Below, piece after piece: positions 11,635 through 23,700 of a stretch of DNA of 64,000 bases. Position numbers and translations under genes: made by a program. Where the stretch lies: contig CM033718.1 in assembly GCA_019671005.1 (NCBI GenBank), positions 37,402,508-37,466,507 of the forward strand. The letters run 5' to 3'. The notes beneath the pieces are model-generated. The model did not search any database, had not been told where the DNA came from, and saw only the letters and a list, made by a program, of their open reading frames with translations. Numbering within the stretch: the stretch's first letter is position 1; each line of letters opens with the position of its first letter. Source of the DNA: Hibiscus mutabilis (lineage: Eukaryota; Streptophyta; Magnoliopsida; Malvales; Malvaceae).

Positions 11635-12324
11635 ACTATGATTTGGTCATTTTTTCCATTAAGCAAGGTTCACAAATATCTAATTGTTCTTAAACAAAAG
11701 AATCCAAAAATCCATCTTCATGAAGTTTTGATATGCGTTTCTCACTTATATGACCCACGCGAAAATGCTAGAGATAAGTTTGATTAAAGTCATTTGTTTT
11801 TTATATTTTCGTGTTTATGTTATATATAGAATTGTCTTGATCTAAGACATAGAGGCTATTGATTAATTGAACCGTACCATAAAAAACATTATTGAGGGAA
11901 AAAGAACAACTATTATTCTTAATAATAATCTCAAAACCAATCTTGTCCAAACAAGAAATTGAAATAATGTTTTAGTCAAACTAGGTACGAAATAACAATC
12001 ATCTAAATCTAAAACAAGTCCACTAGGTAATGACAAAGTATATGTTCCTATAGTTAATGAAGCAACCCTTGCTCCATTTCCAACTCATAGGTCCACATCT
12101 CCTTTTGCCAATTTTCTACTCTTTTTTAGTCCCTGTACAGAAGTACAAATGTGAGAACCACAATCGGTATCTAATACCCAAGAAGTAGATTTTGATATAT
12201 TAATATCAATAACATAAATACCTGATCCGGACTATCCATTTTCTCTTGCCTTCTCGATGTCCTCAAGATAGACAGGGTAGTTTCTCTTGCAATGTCCAGC
12301 ATTGTTGCAATGGAAACACTTTCC

Positions 12325-13046
12325 TTATTTTGCAACTCCTCCTTTGGGTTTCAATACATCCTTTCCTTTGTTGGGCTTTGGCTTTGCCTTGGTGTTGGGC
12401 TTTCCTTTTCTGTCATATTTTCGGACCATTAGAATAGGTTTGCAGCTAACCTTTTCCATATTGTTCTCTGTTGTTCTTAAAAGACCAAGCAACTGGGGCA
12501 ATGATTTGTTAATTTCATTCATATTTAAATTAAGAACAAATTGATTAAAACTATCCAGCAACGATTGCAGGATAACATTAGTAGTCAATTCAACACTTAG
12601 AGGGAAGCCCAACTCTTCCAAGGTCTTAATATACCCTATCATTTTGAGAACATGAGTTCCCACTAGAGTTCCCTCAACCATCTTGCATCAAAACAAAGGC
12701 TTAGACGTCTCATACCTCGCTTGAAGAGCTTTCCCCTCATATAATTCCTTGAGATTTTTAACCATCTCATAGGGAACCATGTCTTCATGTTGCTTCTGAA
12801 GCTCAGGGGTCATGGTCGCAAGTATCAAACAACCGACATCTACCATGTCACTAAGTATTTTTCAAAGGCTTCCAATTCATATTTAGAGGCATCATCTACT
12901 GGTTTTTTAGGGACAGGTTGTTTGATGATTGTTAGTTTCGTTTCTTGTTTGAGGATAATCTTCAAATTACAGAACCAGTCAAGGAAGTTCAAGCCATTTA
13001 ATTTGTCCTTCTCAAGGACGGATCGCAATGATAATGTGTTTGCCAT
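12325..13046 (-). pseudogene. copia gag, copy B
   Basis: Starts MANTLSLRSVLEKDKLNG at 13046, with a second open part (12325-12681) carrying LLDSFNQFVLNLNMNEI. One frameshift lies between them. The knuckle downstream has lost its last Cys, as in copy A. Confidence 0.87.
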
Positions 13047-14508
13047 AAATCTACAATGATAAAATATGTTTTATAAGTACCTATTTATCATGTTTATAAA
13101 GTAATAACATTCCCACTATTAAAAACCTCAAAATCGAAAAACTTGCTAAAAGTATTTGTAGTGGGTAAGGATCCATATTTCATTTTATTCTAAGTCAGCT
13201 TCGGCTTTACTCCTAGAATTCAATTATTTAGGTAAGTAACACTTTCTAATTACATCTCATGTAATTCCTATAGTTGATGAACAACTATTTGTCCAAAACA
13301 AAAGTTCATATGGTCTAATAGAAATAACAGTAATGAACAGTGCACTAGGTAGGTAACTTATGTAAGAGAGGTGGTATACTGGGCACGCTTAAATACCAAG
13401 TCTTTCAAAGAACCAATCCTAAACATGCACATTCGTATTGTTTTTCAATCACCAAAGTTCTTGAACAATCATTAGTCTTTAGGTTTCTAATCTTATTAGA
13501 ACAACCTAGTTTAACCAATATTACTACCAGTGAATATCACTTGCTTATTCTTCATGTTTAACTAGGATAGATCTAAGTATTTTGCTTTGGCAAGATCTAC
13601 ATAGTACCGATCGAGGTTTTAACGAGGGCTAATATTGGATGACTAGTTTTAATTAAATATGGAGGGTTTTTTGTTATATTAATCTCACCATTCTATTATG
13701 ATTTAATCAGTTAGCATCATGCTAAAAAACATACATTGTATCACATACATGTAAAACAGTAAATATAAATGCAATGGTTATAGCCCTTAAAACTAAGCTG
13801 GCCCATCCCAAGCCAATGGGAGAACCAAAATTACTAAAGATAGAACTTGCTTCTCAAGCACCTAATCCACCTTTGATCGGCCCATCAGTCTGCCTCCTTT
13901 GGTCCACGCTTTCTCCGTAAATATTACAATTTTTCAGAAACTCGTTTTACATACGAGGGAGTAAGAATAGGCTATTTGGGATATAACCATGCATCTCAAA
14001 CACTGGGCATATCATCCCAAACATACACATGTTTTATCTTGTTAATTAAGATTACCTAAATAGTTCCTATGACCTTTGTTACCTACACGGTCAGCAAATC
14101 CTGGGCAGTCTGGCAGCCTCGGTATGCTGGGAAAATTTTTAAATTTTAGCACTTCGATTATTATGGAAAAACATCACGATTTGATAATTTTTATCAACAT
14201 ATCCGTGTTTTTGGGATTTTCAATCACTAAGGTTTTTCACTCTAGAACAACCATTATTCCTCTGCCAAAAATGATATGCTATCTTAACTTCATATTCATC
14301 ATGTCAACTATTAACATATGATTATCAAAAGCTTACCACAACAAACACATGATTAACACTTAACCATCAATCATAAGTACTTGTTAAAATAGATTAACAT
14401 ATTAATCGCGACTGGATTCAATTTCTACGTTTCGCACAAACATCACGCACTCGTCAAAATAGAAAAAGCGTGAAAAACCTTGGCATGACTGTATGACTTA
14501 AATACTTG

Positions 14509-14550
14509 GATAATCATATGTTAATAGTCAACTATTAACATATGATTATC
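14509..14550. repeat. 20-bp perfect palindrome at the duplication breakpoint
   Basis: The left arm 14509-14528 (GATAATCATATGTTAATAGT) and right arm 14531-14550 are exact reverse complements with a 2-base spacer. The last base shared with copy A is 14526, inside the left arm. Confidence 0.9.
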
Positions 14551-14592
14551 AAAACATGATGAATAATGGTTGACTAGAGTGCGTGACTGTAT

Positions 14593-14665
14593 GACTTAAA
14601 TACTTGGATGATGTTTGACTTAAAACATGCATCTCATACAAAAACATCATCCAAGTATTTAAGTC
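14593..14665. repeat. 24-bp inverted repeat in copia leader
   Basis: The arms 14593-14616 and 14642-14665 are exact reverse complements (starting GACTTAAATACTTGG), with a 25-base spacer. The same motif occurs directly repeated near 14490-14510. It sits about 20 bases from the primer site. Confidence 0.88.
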
Positions 14666-14686
14666 AAAATTTCTATCGTACAAGTG

Positions 14687-14698
14687 GCTTTGATACCA
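14687..14698 (-). promoter_or_regulatory. copia primer-binding site
   Basis: On the minus strand this reads TGGTATCAAAGC, the initiator tRNA-Met type site with one change (A for G) common in copia elements. It lies between the LTR and the leader. Confidence 0.82.
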
Positions 14699-14699
14699 C

Positions 14700-16162
14700 T
14701 TTTGGGAAATGTCAGTACACCTCATGGCGCAACGAAAAAATTATTCGGCATAATCTACCAGTGGTCCATGTACAAGGGACGAATTCGGGGTGATAAAGGA
14801 TGAAACTTTACCTTAATAAATTTGGAATCTAGAAATCCGTAGGGAATTCATAATAACCAAATCGAATTCGAGTCGTCGCAATAGTGTTCCGACCTCTACG
14901 CAATCCACCCGAATGAAACGAACAATATTTTTTATTCTCTAACTATTAGAGAGGTTTTTCAAAAACGAGGGATGAATGGCTGCTAGACCTTATGCCTTTA
15001 TATAGCACTTAAAAACCTAATTCTAATTAAATTTGGATTCTTAAATATACAATATATTTAACCGAAAATAATTAAATATGTAGAATATGGTTCTACATTA
15101 ATTAGGTTCCTTTTAGATATATATATAATTATCAAATATTAACATATATATAAACGAAATTATCCATAATTACAATAATTATAACAATTTCGGTTTCTCA
15201 CTAATTACGTGTACAACAAGTTTGTACACATGTTATCTAATCGATATTTGTTCGTTTCAATCATAGGGTGTGACCCTTGTAGGTTCACGTAACGTTAGTA
15301 GTAATATCCAAAACAATTCTAATATTACAAGCAATGAGTGGCATCTAGCAATACATCATTGCTACCTAAGTTACATGAAATCGTGGTTCGATTTAACCTT
15401 TTTCCGTGATTAACATCTTTTATGTATTTCATCATTTTGTCATCATATCTAGATCGGACACAAGTCATGGATTAGTCACACTTGTATGGTCCACCTAATG
15501 TTTCTTGATATCTTGAGTAAACTATTATAAACGAATAATTATGATATCCCATATCAATTTATTCGAGTATGGCCATGCATTTTCTAGTCTCACTCAATCA
15601 AGTGGCCTATGATATTACTTCTATTATGTAGGAGGGACAAATCCTATCTTGATCAACCATATTTCGCTAGATGGATTATGACATATCTAATATCAGTCTT
15701 TATAGTGTAGTCAGTTACGACACACGTTTGACTGTATCAAATATGTCACATAATAATGATGATCTTAAGTCTGAGGATTATACATGTAGTTATCACCATA
15801 AGCAATGTTGTGACTGCCACATAATAATCCGAGAAACATGCTCATTGTGGGTCAGTCCAGTATGTTGTTCCCTAACACATACTTATGTATTGATTTTGAC
15901 ATCTCCATGTCAATGACAACACTTTGTCATCAATCAACTACATATTAGTCTTAATACATTATTGTTGTCCAAGCCCACAATAATTCTTGACTAAGGACAT
16001 TCAATAACTATATTATTCTAAGGACTTTATTATAATTCAGTTTATTTATAGGTACACAGAATAAGACTGAAATAATAATAATGGCTTTATATTAATAAAC
16101 AAGATAAAATAAGTATGTCTTTTACAACCATCTCATGATTGGTCTTTGGGCATACTCCAACA
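14700..16162 (-). mobile_element. copia 5' LTR, minus orientation (about 1.46 kb)
   Basis: On the minus strand it starts TGTTGGAGTATGCCCAAAG, a common plant copia LTR start, and ends near TTTCCCAAAAG just before the primer site. It is non-coding and AT-rich. The terminal inverted repeat (TGTTGG...CCAA-) is slightly degraded at the inner end. No matching 3' LTR is seen in the window. Confidence 0.85.
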
Positions 16163-17744
16163 ATGCCAATATATGATAATATATGTGATAAAAGAGTTAT
16201 AAATGATTTTGATGCATGTGGTTATTATGCATGATTTGTTGTGGAAACAAATGAGATAATGCTTGGGTAGTAAAGCATGTTTTGAAAACAAGATAGTTTA
16301 TTGTTTTCAAATGGATTTTTAATCAAATGTGAAGTGCTCGGAAAGTAAGCATGTTTTGGTTTAAAAGGCATGATAATATTTTTGAAAGTGGTTTTAAATG
16401 ATGAACTCTTTGTGAGTTGGAAATCAATTTTAATTGCATTGATGATGTCGTGTTTTGAGCATTCCTCAGTAAGCCTTGTGTGCTTACGCTCTCTTTGTCC
16501 ATCAATGCAGAGAATTAAAGGTTGGAGGCAGTGAGCAGGCGAGGGAAGATCCAACGACTTGTTAACGCGAAAGTATGACTTTTTGAACTAAACTTGCAGT
16601 AATAAAGGCAATAGGGTTCATTGTTGTTTTGAAAGGGTTTTTGCTAAATTCCCTTTATGAGCAAGTTTGCTAGGTTGTGTTGGAGTTGTAATTGGCCTTA
16701 TATGTTTTGTTGTTGCTTTAGATTTATATTTCGTATGGTGGTTGGTTATTTTCTAGGAAGCATGCATCTAGATTTCCGTTTGAAGTAAGATGCCATGATT
16801 TGGTCATGTTTCTGTGATGTTTTAACAAGGTTTGATCTTCAGAATTGTTGTGTAAATGTTTGGGGTTTGATAGAACATGTTTGGACCCTTGATTGTATGA
16901 AAAAACAAAAACGTTGGACATTTCATGCCCAGGTGTATCGGTACGGGTAGAGGTGTATCGATATGGGTAAGTGTATTTTTGGCATGTGTATCAGTACGGG
17001 TAGAGGTGTATCAATACGATTTTGAGCTACTGGAATTCTGGGAAAATAATTTGTAATCAGCGTATCGATACGCCTAGGGATCGTATTGATACGCCCTCGA
17101 GTATATATACAATTTGGGACCGTATATGTACGCCTGGTCGTTATGTTTGTTATAATTGATATTAAAGGTTTTAGATTCTTCCATTTTGGTCCCTGATTGT
17201 TGAGCATGGAATTAAATAAGTTCGTATGGTCGTTTGAAGCTAAAATTTGACAATTGAGCATGAAACCTGACTAATTAAGGATTAGTAACTTGAAATTTAA
17301 CTAAGTCCCTATAATTTTCTAGAATTGCAATTTTTCCCCTAAATTGCAATTGTGGTGCAATTAGATGTCGATTCAACGCCTGATTAAGTTGAGATTTCAC
17401 CCGCTGCCAGTCTATACACTATAGGTTATAATGATGCATCTACATAAGATAAAATAAAAAATGGACGTGACTCATGTTTAATCTTTACAGGTTTGTTTCA
17501 GCAAACCCAATGTAGCTCACTCGGTTCGGTCTTGCGTCTAGATTGGGTAAATGGGGTAAAATGAAATCTCCCTTAGTTACTTTCTTTAGTTTCTCAATTG
17601 ATCACAAATTCACCCCCCCCTTTTTTACTTTATTTGCACTTTACAAACTTAATCTCTTAGTGCTCTTTGTGGGATCGAGCCTACTTGTCGCTACTAGAAA
17701 ATCTCAAGAACAAGTAGGTATTTATTTTTGAGGGATTCGACACC
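16163..17744. other. decayed repeat sequence, probably long gypsy LTR remnants
   Basis: No coding sequence. Contains a degenerate run of GTATCGGTACGGG-like units at 16928-17100, similar in style to 25900-26090 inside the gypsy 3' LTR, and a C-rich run at 17615. Both suggest old long-LTR gypsy DNA, but no LTR boundaries could be set. Confidence 0.45.
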
Positions 17745-18420
17745 CATCACTCTTGTTGACAATGGTTTAATTTTCTTGAGCTTGTTGAACTTGTTTAAAC
17801 TATTTTCTTAGTTTAATATATATCAATATTGGATTTTTTTAAGCTTTGATTATTGGATTTGATTTATGTTCTGCATAAAAGTGTTAAAACCAGCCACTAA
17901 CATCAAATGATACGGTGACAAGTCAGATTAACAAGTCATCACAACGAGAGTTGGATGAGGATGCAACGAAAGTTGATCCACTCATTCAAGGAGCTTTAAT
18001 ATTGACTTACGAAGAAAGCTGAAGTCAATCTATATCCTTGAGTCATGGGTTGAAGGTTAAATGGAAGCTAATACGCAGCTGATCACATCATTGTTGATTG
18101 AACCAACCTTTATTCTCGAAGTGCATTTGATCTTTCTGCTAAGCTGAACCAAGGAGATCCAAGCTTATTTCTTATATTTCTATATCTTTTATTACACTTT
18201 GTTATATCTACCTCATTGAATCATTTACTCTCCTATTTTTCTTGTTATTGCAACCACCATTGCACATACAATTACCACTCTTACAGTATTGTATTGTAGT
18301 AACATAAGTATAAGCATAATACACCATCCTCGTGGGATCAATATTCAAACAAGATTTCCTTGTTGCTATCATTTCATCAATAGTGTAGCTTGCACTAAAA
18401 AGTGTGACGTTTTCACACTG
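17745..18420 (+). repeat. dispersed repeat, copy 1 (pairs with about 23025-23700)
   Basis: Shared blocks include CTTGTTTAAA, GTTTAATATATAT, AGCTGAACCAAGGAGATCCA, ATACACCATCCTCGTGGGAT and the end GTGTGAC-TTTTCACAC. The orientation is the same as copy 2, although the gypsy sequence around the two copies is inverted. The CCTCGTGGGATC-style tail resembles Athila-type LTR or leader sequence, but no ORF remains. Family uncertain. Confidence 0.65.
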
Positions 18421-19101
18421 ATCAGTCTAACTTCGGTCTACAACGAGTGTCTAAGATAAATCCCCTTTTCTCAAACTTTGAATCTTCAACTGGTTCACTC
18501 GGCTTACGAGTAACCCTACTACAACATAGGAACTAGTGGGTCTCAAGTCCACTATCTCTAAGAAATTCCCTTGAGAAGGGCGATGATACTTCCTAAGTAT
18601 CAACAATACTCCTTCTAATGGACGAATGATTCTCTGACTAACGCGCAACCATTGGTCGATTTCAAGGATAAGTTATCCATAATCGTCTCATAAAAAGCCA
18701 TTCGCATAAACCGATAAAGATTCTCTACCACAAACTCTCATAGCGTATCCAAAGGCTTCGGAATAACTACTACACATAATGAAAACACCATTTAGGTGGT
18801 GGGAGGGGGCACATCCTCAACTTTGGCATCTTTCAACAAACTTTTATCTTAACAAATCAGGATAATCTCACCCCATGAATCGCTCTTATGAGCGGCCCAG
18901 CTCTTAACTCAGCCCTCCCGGCCATGGTCATAGCCATCTTAGCATCATAATTCAAGAATATGGATGCACCATCAAGATTCCAGTCTTAAAGGAGTACAAA
19001 ATTAATTTAAAGGCTTGTATTCACTAGACACCTTACTACAACACCTATATCACCCCGAGGTTTCCTAGAATTTGCTATACCTAAGCTCTGATACCACTAA
19101 A
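18421..19101 (-). mobile_element. gypsy leader/gag-start region, minus strand
   Basis: On the minus strand, the primer site TGGTATCAGAGC (19085-19096) is followed by leader, then sequence encoding VLLILRKYHRPSQGNFLEIV. The same stretch appears on the plus strand at about 19990-20470 (translated as a similar KYHRPSQG-containing peptide), so two elements of one family face away from each other here. It is heavily decayed. Confidence 0.7.
19085..19096 (-). promoter_or_regulatory. primer-binding site, tRNA-iMet type
   Basis: The minus strand reads TGGTATCAGAGC, 5 bases from the LTR boundary at 19102, exactly mirroring 8869-8880. Confidence 0.88.
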
Positions 19102-19925
19102 TGTAACACCCTAAACCCGGATGTCACATTTGAGCCTTAAGCCCAGATGGTTACCATAAAATTTCTCAACTTGGTTTAGCCCAAATACAATATTTTCCAA
19201 AAACATTTAAACCCAATAGATGAAAATATACATAAGTGATTAAATCGTTATAAAGAAGCTCCAATTTAATTTAAAATATTTAAACAAATGACTTGATCAA
19301 TACAATTCCAAAATAAGAGTTACAGACTCGACCACGTAAGGTCCTACGAATACACAACCCACTAAATAGAAGTTTTGTACTATAGTCAACACCGCTTGCT
19401 GGAATCTCGTATTTATAGTGCTCATCGATCCTGAAATCTAACGATCAACCTACGCATGTAAACATCGACTCGAGCACTGAGCTTATAAAGCTCTGTGGTA
19501 CACTTATACTCTACTATACTTTATGCTAATCATAAACATGCTACTAGGTACGAGCAATAAGGAGAGATAAATAAACACGTGGTGCTACCACTAGTCACCT
19601 AAAAACATGCTGACATCATAGCAATCCTCATATGTGACACACAAGTCTTAACCATACCTGAGATCGCATTAGATCATTTAGGCAAAAACACACATATAAA
19701 CAACAATAACTCTAGATTGAGGCCCGAGTTACACAACATCAAGAATGTACACTCCTCGGGTGAGGTCAAGTCATACAATATATGAACATACACCTTGGGT
19801 GAGGTCGGATCACACAGCATCAGAACATACACCCATACTCGAAATCCCCCTCGAGTAACTTCGAATGAGGCTCAGGTCACACAACATTGGTAACCTTCAT
19901 TCAGTATCTCTAACCTTGAGGCTAG
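19102..19925 (-). mobile_element. gypsy 5' LTR (3' portion), minus orientation, truncated
   Basis: The plus strand begins TGTAACACCCTAAACCCGG, the LTR end read backwards. It aligns with the reverse complement of about 26.4-27.2 kb, including the ACGTGG--GAGTCTGTAACTC block and repeated ACCCGGCCTCACCC-like blocks. At about 19925 it gives way to plus-strand leader sequence of the next element, so only about 0.8 kb of a 2.8-kb LTR is present. Confidence 0.75.
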
Positions 19926-22900
19926 TACTAACGAACTCGTTTCAACGAGATAAACATAATGGTAGTGGAGGTGTCAACAACGGAAAACCGGATCTTGATA
20001 GATGTGATGCTAAGATGGTTATGCTTATGGCCAAAAGGGTCAAGTTAAGTGTTGAGCCGCTTACGGGAGTGATTATGGGTGCGAGGTCGCCCCTAATTGT
20101 TGAGATACGAGTTATTTGAATAATATTGGAGTCAAATATGTGACCTTCTCCCACCACCTAAATGGTGCCTTCATTTTGTGTAGTAGTAGTTTCAAAGTTT
20201 TGGATACATTGTGAAGAGTTTGCGATAGAGAATTTTCACCATTATACATGAATAACGTTGTGATGTGGGTATGGATAATCCGCTCTTGAAATCAATCAGT
20301 GGATGCTTGTTGATTGGAGGAGCCTTTGTTCGCTTCAAAATGTGTCTTGTTGATACTCAATAAGTATCATCGCCCTTCTCAAGGGCATTTCTCGGGGACA
20401 GTGGACTCATGATCCACTGGTTCACTTAAGTGTGACTGGAGTTAGACGTTCTACAAGTTTGATAGAGCTAACTTCTTGATAGTTGTTGTCCCTTGGAAAT
20501 TGATTTGGTTAAATAAATGCAACGCTAGCCTGTAATGTCAAGAGTTGTGCTCGAGGCTTCAAGACCTCGAGGGAACCCAACCTTTGGTAATGAGAATATT
20601 GAAATATTGCCCTTCTACCATGATTTTCATAATGGAAATTTAGAGAATGGCACGACGAGGTTGTGAGACACGTTTAACCGTTCAACAAATGCCAATATAG
20701 AGGGTTCTACGCTTCAGAGCTTTTGGACTATCAGAGTATTTGTTTATGCTTCTTGGAGGAGGAGTCAGGACTTCCTCTCCGTCAAGGACGTGAGTAGACG
20801 TTAAGGTAAGACCGAGTTAGGTTTCGGTGCCCATCTCTTTTATCGAAGGACACCAACCTAATTGAGAAAGCCAAAGGTCTAGTTGCGAGGGCACAACATG
20901 AACGAGGTTTCTTTTGTCTGAGTGTTTTACCCAGGGGTGAAACGAACTTGTTTGCTAATAAGGATTTGGTTCATTTAAATTATGCGTGGACCGTTGATAG
21001 TTGCTAAGTGACAGTGAAGAACTGTTATTTGCCTCCTATGGAATATAGCTTGTGAATCAGTTGTAGAGTACATGTTTGTTTTTCGAAGCTAGTTTAAGAA
21101 TAAAATTCTTAAGGCTAAAGTGTAGAAGGCTAGAAATTTTGAAAAGAATTTAGAATAAGGTTTTCTCTCTCTCTAAGACATATCGTAGTAAAGGTTGATG
21201 TCTACATTGATGTTTGAGATGTTTCAGCCATGTCAAGATGGGCCACCAGATTGTCTCCCAAATATTAATTTGATGCTTTGCATGACATGTGTGAATGTAT
21301 AAGGATTATTTAATTATAAGTGTTAACAAGATATTTACCCAAATACCCTCATGTGTGGGAGAGGCTAGTTACCGTGTGATCAGTTATAAAGACAAAGTGT
21401 TTGAGACTTCGTAAATGTTTTTGATAGGTATCATAGTTTCCCTAGAATGAGTCGAGAAACATTAGTGGAGATTCGAGCTGCTCGAGGCAGTTTTGTAGTG
21501 ATAGTGGGGCTGACTCAATTAGAGTCAAGTAAGAATTCAAGATCATTAAGGATGTTTTGTTATTTCGACAATGGATTATTTTATGTAAGAAGATGGAATG
21601 TCGCATTTACCCCTAACATCGAGAAATTATAAGTACTTGAGCACCAAGTAATTCTAGATTAGGGCAGTGACGTGAGTCGAAGTAATTGAAAATTGTTGAT
21701 CGTGTGATCGATCGTCACTTAAGTAAAGTAAACTTGATAAGTGATGGATTGTACAGAGTTAGTTTGAGTTAGAGTATCATGTTGACCATGTTGGGGATCA
21801 AGGATCGCAAGTGATGATCGTGTGAAGGAGTATCGATACTAGCTACATTTGGTACTGGTATTCGATCCATCTAGTGTCGGTATTGATCGATCAGTAGCTC
21901 TACTCGTTTGTTTCATTAGTTAAGCTTTGAGTTGAGGATTGGTTAACATTGGAAGCCATAAGATGTTGCATCGAACTGTAGTTAAGCGGGTACAATGTTT
22001 TGGTTGATTTTAGGTTCGATGGTTTTAACTGGACCTTGAGATTTTATTGTGTGTGTTTTAGAAGAATGATATATCAAGGTAGGAGATCCTTCGTGTATGG
22101 TACAGTGGTCAGTATATGGTATTTTTCCCGTGGTGACAGTTTATATCAGCTCTTGTCGTAGGTTTTGAAAGACGGTAAAGAAATTTAAGTGAGTTTGTTG
22201 ATGAATATTTGACCGCTATCAGTTGGGAGTCAACCATCGAGTCCTTTAGAGTTGTTTAAGATGCTTTGAGATTTCCTTCAGTGGAAGTATATAGAACGAT
22301 CGTGGATACATGTAAAAGATTTTCGGGTATGCAGCTTGGATTGGAACACATTTTGAATAATGATAACATTCTTGGTGAGCATCACACGTGTATCTTTAGT
22401 AAGAACAAAATCCGAGCAGAGGGTCTTGATATCTCTTTAAAGAACATGTATTTTCCCTGGATTTATAGGTTTAATTGTCCCCAAATTGATGTTCATTGCA
22501 TCCATTTGTGCATTTTCATGTCTATTTCTGCATTTTTTCTAACTTAGTTCTAGTGTCTCGTGTTTTGTATATTTTTGTCTATTTTTGTCTTGTTGTCGCT
22601 GCATTACTAATGTCCCTGTAGAGGAAGTTTTCACCACTACAGCTAGTTCAACACTACATCTGTCAACTGTCCAGTCTGCTTAAGGATAAGGACGAATATG
22701 CTAGTTGTCCAGTTTGTTACAACAAATTATTTACGACATTAGGCACGCAAGTAACCTGCAGGACATATGTTCTTCCTTAGGTGGCCTATAAAAAGTACTA
22801 TTTAGAGGAGAGAAAGGGTCACGCTATTCCCATTTTTCATATCACCTTCAACCTTTGAGCTTTCTCCCTCCATCTATGGCTACTTAAGCTTGTTTCTGGA

Positions 22901-23024
22901 GATCTGAGGTGAAGTAAGGCATATCTATCTAAGGAAATGAGGAGTCAAGTGTTGAATCGAGGAAACATGTTGTTATCTTCTTAAACTTCTCTATATTTTG
23001 ATGTTTTTTAGAGATTTACTTTGT

Positions 23025-23700
23025 ATTTGTGCTATCTTGATAATGGTTTGATTTTTTGGAGCTTTATGAACTTGTTTAAATTGTTTCTTCAGTTTAATAT
23101 ATATTTGTGTTAGCTTTTTCTTAAGCTTTAATTGTTGGATCCGATTTATGTTTTGCATGAGAGTGTTAAACCAGCCACTGACATCGAAAAATGCAATGAC
23201 GAGTCAAATTAATGAGTTTTACAATGAAAGTTGATTAGATGCGATGAAAGTTGGTCCACTTGTTCGAAGCGCTATAGTCTCAACTTACGAAAAAAGTTGA
23301 AGCTGGTATACATACCTGAGTCAATGGTTGAAGGTTAAATGGAAGTTAATACTCAAGCTAACCACTACATTGTTAATTGAACCATCATTTTCCCTCGAAG
23401 TGTACTTGATCTTTTTGCTGAGCTGAACCAAGGAGATCCAGGCTTTATTCTTATATTTATGTATCTCTTATTACACTCTGTTATTGTTACCACAATTAAT
23501 CAATTATATACCTTTTTATCCTATTATTGAAACCACCATTACACTCACAACTACCACTTTCATAGTACTGTATTGTAGTTACATAAGTATAAGTGTAATA
23601 CACCATCCTCGTGGGATCGATATTCAAATAGGACTTCCCTGTTTCTATTCTTGCGACGATAATAAAGCTTGCAATAATAGTGTGACATTTTCACACCGGT
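23025..23700 (+). repeat. dispersed repeat, copy 2
   Basis: Same orientation and order of blocks as 17745-18420, with roughly 80% similarity by eye. Sequence just upstream (22440-23000) contains a TATAAAAAG box at about 22789 and T-rich stretches, like a retrotransposon LTR. It looks like part of an element nested in the older gypsy. Confidence 0.65.

Larger units (their letters stand above)
9174..14526. repeat. large direct duplication, copy B (5.35 kb)
   Basis: Second copy of 3390-8738 in the same orientation. At its left end the sequence switches from gypsy leader to gypsy RT within a shared AT. At its right end it continues beyond the duplicated part into copia leader, primer site and LTR, so B retains the ancestral right flank while A retains the ancestral left flank. 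Confidence 0.95.
10473..14686 (-). mobile_element. Ty1/copia element copy B internal region, minus strand
   Basis: Same content as copy A, with a few differences, followed by the rest of the leader up to the primer site. RT is truncated at the gypsy joint, so the element lacks RT core, RNase H and 3' LTR. The extra T in the run near 11623 keeps more of the integrase frame open than in A. A two-base insertion near 10561 shifts the RT start frame. Confidence 0.9.

Noticed and set aside
14700..16162. Possible complete copia element between 10.5 and 16.2 kb
   Set aside because: No 3' LTR and RT is cut at the gypsy joint, so it is a truncated element.
16225..16554. 109-codon minus-strand frame
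   Set aside because: No domain, overlapping frames of similar length, within decayed repeat DNA.
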